From Deltaproteobacteria bacterium (lineage in GTDB: Bacteria; Myxococcota; Kuafuiibacteriia; Kuafuiibacteriales; Kuafuiibacteriaceae), in contig JADJPE010000005.1 in the NCBI GenBank assembly GCA_016713425.1, positions 6,050,501-6,114,500 of the forward strand: a stretch of 64,000 nt of DNA, in the 5' to 3' direction. Positions 62,519 to 64,000 of the stretch are shown piece by piece; position 1 is the first letter of the stretch; each line of letters starts with the position of its first letter. The notes under the pieces were generated by a model. The model saw only the letters and a program-made list of their open reading frames with translations. It had not been told where the DNA came from and ran no database searches. Made by a program: the position numbers and the translations under genes.

Positions 62519-63403
62519 CTAGAGCGCGTTCATGACGTGAAACCCAGCGTCGACGAAGAGGATCGACCCGGTCACGCCCGACGAAAGAGGTGAGCAGAGG
62601 AAAAGCGTTGCGTCGGCAACCTCTTCCGCGGTGATGGGACGACGAAGTGGACTGCGCGCGGCCGTATGGTCGACCATCGCCTGAATGTCACCAATCGAGC
62701 GAGCGGCACGGGACGGGAAAGGCCCCGCGCTCACGAGATTGACACGAACGCCGTGTTCGCCCGCGAACCACGCGAGCGCCCGCGCGTCACACTCGAGCGC
62801 CGCTTTCGCCGAAGCCATGCCGCCTCCGTAGCCCGGCGTCATCCGCGTGGCCGCAACGTACGTCAAACCGACGACGCTTGCGTTGCGCCCCTGCATCAGC
62901 GGCAGGGCGGCGCGCGTCATCGCCACCAGCGAATACGCGCTCACCGACTGCGCCGTAAGGTACGCGCTTCGGCTGGTTTCGAGGTGGTTCTTCTGGATTT
63001 CGGGTGAAAACGCGACCGCATGGATCAAGATGTCGAGAGGCGCGCCCTCGGAAAGCGCCTGGTATTGGGCCATGGCCCCCGCAATGCTGACATCGCCCTC
63101 TTTGTACGCCTTCGTCGATCGCTTCTCTTCGGGGATATCCTCGAACCGGTCGTACTCGACGTCGCAGCCGAAAAGCCCGTCAGGCTGAAACTCACCCTCA
63201 AGGCCGTACGGCAGGGCGCGGGCTTCAGCATTCTGTCCTCGCCTCAGAATCCGCTCGACGATCCCGACCACACGCGGGTGGCTCGCGAGGTAGACGCGCG
63301 CCCCCGCCGCCTTGAGCGCTTTTGCAATCGCCCAGCCGAATCCACCGTCGTCGGCCACGCCGGTTACGAGCGCATTCCTGCCCTGAAGATTGAGGTTCAC
63401 CAT
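62519..63403 (-). CDS. fabI: Enoyl-[acyl-carrier-protein] reductase, plant-like type
   Basis: 294 residues from ATG 63403 (GGAG seven bases upstream); TTG 63415 is rejected. It reduces trans-2-enoyl-ACP in fatty-acid elongation with NADH. The N-terminal NLQGRNALVTGVADDGGFGW is the ENR cofactor site. Compared with E. coli FabI (262 residues) it has the extra segment after the third strand (DGLFGCDVEYDRFEDIPEEK) and the active site TPGYGGGMASAK, in which Tyr and Lys are eight residues apart (Y192, K200), as in plant and apicomplexan enzymes and not seven as in E. coli. The final VDAGFHVMNAL matches the family C-terminus. Confidence 0.9.
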   Translation of the reverse strand: MVNLNLQGRNALVTGVADDGGFGWAIAKALKAAGARVYLASHPRVVGIVERILRRGQNAEARALPYGLEGEFQPDGLFGCDVEYDRFEDIPEEKRSTKAYKEGDVSIAGAMAQYQALSEGAPLDILIHAVAFSPEIQKNHLETSRSAYLTAQSVSAYSLVAMTRAALPLMQGRNASVVGLTYVAATRMTPGYGGGMASAKAALECDARALAWFAGEHGVRVNLVSAGPFPSRAARSIGDIQAMVDHTAARSPLRRPITAEEVADATLFLCSPLSSGVTGSILFVDAGFHVMNAL

Positions 63404-63540
63404 GGCCGTCTCCAACCAGTGTTCTCGGGCGAAGGCAAGCGCACATCGGACACCCCGGATCGGGCGCTCTCACATTGTGCACGTCCACATCCTCTGACGC
63501 CCACACCCACGCATCCCTCCGCTCACGCGCCCGTGACCGT

Positions 63541-63582
63541 GGGCCTCGGGGGCCTCGGGGGCCTCGGGGGCCTCGGGGGCCT
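63541..63582 (+). repeat. 9-bp tandem repeat, nearly five copies
   Basis: Four exact copies of GGGCCTCGG and a partial fifth, in the gap between fabI and the PilZ gene, about 40 bp upstream of the PilZ start. Confidence 0.9.
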
Positions 63583-63620
63583 GTAACCGAAATCTCCAAG
63601 AACTGATAGGCTTCGCCCTC

Positions 63621-64000
63621 ATGGGGTCCAAGAAAGACCGGCGTCGCTGGCCACGGGCCGACCTGAACCTCTTGGTCCAGTATCGGTTCGAGAGCTTCGA
63701 CGATTTCATGGGGCAGTACGCGTCAGACATCTCGGAGGGCGGCATGTTCATACGCTGCGACGATGCACACGAGGAAGGATCTATGATCTACCTCCAGTTC
63801 TCGCTCCGCGATGGGACCAAGTTGATCGAAGGTCTCGGGCGAGTCGTACGCGTCAATCCAGCGTCCAGCAGCGACCCCGGAATGGGGATTGAATTTGTTA
63901 GCTTCGACGAAACCTCGCGCGAAATGATCGAGGCCGTCGTTCGTGAGCGACGCGCGGAGATCGCCACCGAGGATCTCGAAACGACCGAGAGTGAGCCTAT
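63621..64000 (+). CDS. PilZ domain protein, N-terminal part
   Basis: The frame is open to the right edge; 126 complete codons are visible. The N-terminal RRRWPRADLNLLVQYRF contains the Arg-rich RxxxR cyclic-di-GMP-binding motif and SDISEGGMFIRC the [DN]xSxxG motif, with FSLRDGTKLIEGLGRVVRVN and GMGIEFVSFDETSREMIE completing the barrel. This matches the PilZ paralogous family of myxobacteria (TIGR02266-like). It acts as a cyclic-di-GMP effector; the target is unknown. After about residue 110 the sequence becomes acidic. No strong RBS is visible upstream of the ATG. Confidence 0.85.
   Translation, partial: MGSKKDRRRWPRADLNLLVQYRFESFDDFMGQYASDISEGGMFIRCDDAHEEGSMIYLQFSLRDGTKLIEGLGRVVRVNPASSSDPGMGIEFVSFDETSREMIEAVVRERRAEIATEDLETTESEP

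Overview
The window is GC-rich chromosomal DNA from what looks like a gliding or predatory-type member of the Myxococcota (former Deltaproteobacteria). This rests on gene content and not on a marker gene: fused Ser/Thr kinases, a kinase/AAA/GAF/GGDEF giant, FHA-sigma54 activators, PilZ proteins, PilT motors, RCC1/MopE-type lipoproteins and a CarH/LitR-like B12 photoreceptor-type regulator. Family-level placement is not possible from what I can see. No rRNA, tRNA, insertion sequence, prophage or CRISPR array was recognised.

Layout. 1-5 kb: the tail of a di-heme cytochrome c peroxidase, a methyltransferase, a CxxCxxCC protein, an anchored beta-propeller and an NlpC/P60-like lipoprotein. 4.8-13.1 kb: a penicillin-acylase-type hydrolase, divergent from a tightly overlapping operon coding for a Gld-type ABC ATPase, its permease, an auxiliary protein, a DUF4340 protein and a predicted outer-membrane barrel. 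13-15.2 kb: a GGDEF response regulator and two small unknown genes. 15.2-20.6 kb: a MerR/B12-binding regulator divergent from a methyltransferase, flavoprotein, cyclopropane-synthase-like and hypothetical-protein operon; this is the most coherent candidate for a light- or oxidative-stress-controlled membrane-lipid system.

20.7-42 kb: TPR-like and unknown proteins, a lipoprotein with about 30 Asn-Gly-Leu pentapeptides followed by RCC1 and MopE-like parts, a fatty-acid desaturase, an acyltransferase interrupted by simple-sequence expansions, a 1890-residue kinase/ATPase/GAF/GGDEF protein, a LamG/di-heme peroxidase/DUF4214 protein, a beta-helix lipoprotein and an unknown protein. 42-52 kb: a SixA-type phosphatase, an FHA-sigma54 activator, a PilZ-like protein with a disordered acidic tail, a rhodanese-YggX fusion, and an apparent operon of a PilT paralogue, PilT and a pseudokinase-kinase protein. 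52-64 kb: a GGDEF-EAL protein, a sugar epimerase, thiC broken by one base, an AmrS-type radical SAM enzyme, a CmoB/DUF1698-like methyltransferase, an NHL lipoprotein, a plant-type FabI and the start of a PilZ protein.

Two themes run through the window. One is signalling that could link phosphorylation, cyclic-di-GMP and type IV pilus retraction (three GGDEF proteins, two PilZ or PilZ-like proteins, two PilT-type ATPases, two kinases, an FHA activator). The other is membrane lipid chemistry (desaturase, two CFA-type methyltransferases, flavoprotein, FabI, acyltransferase). Short tandem repeats of 6-19 bp are unusually frequent, both between genes and in frame inside coding regions. Many initiators are GTG or TTG; starts were chosen from visible Shine-Dalgarno sequences where possible.
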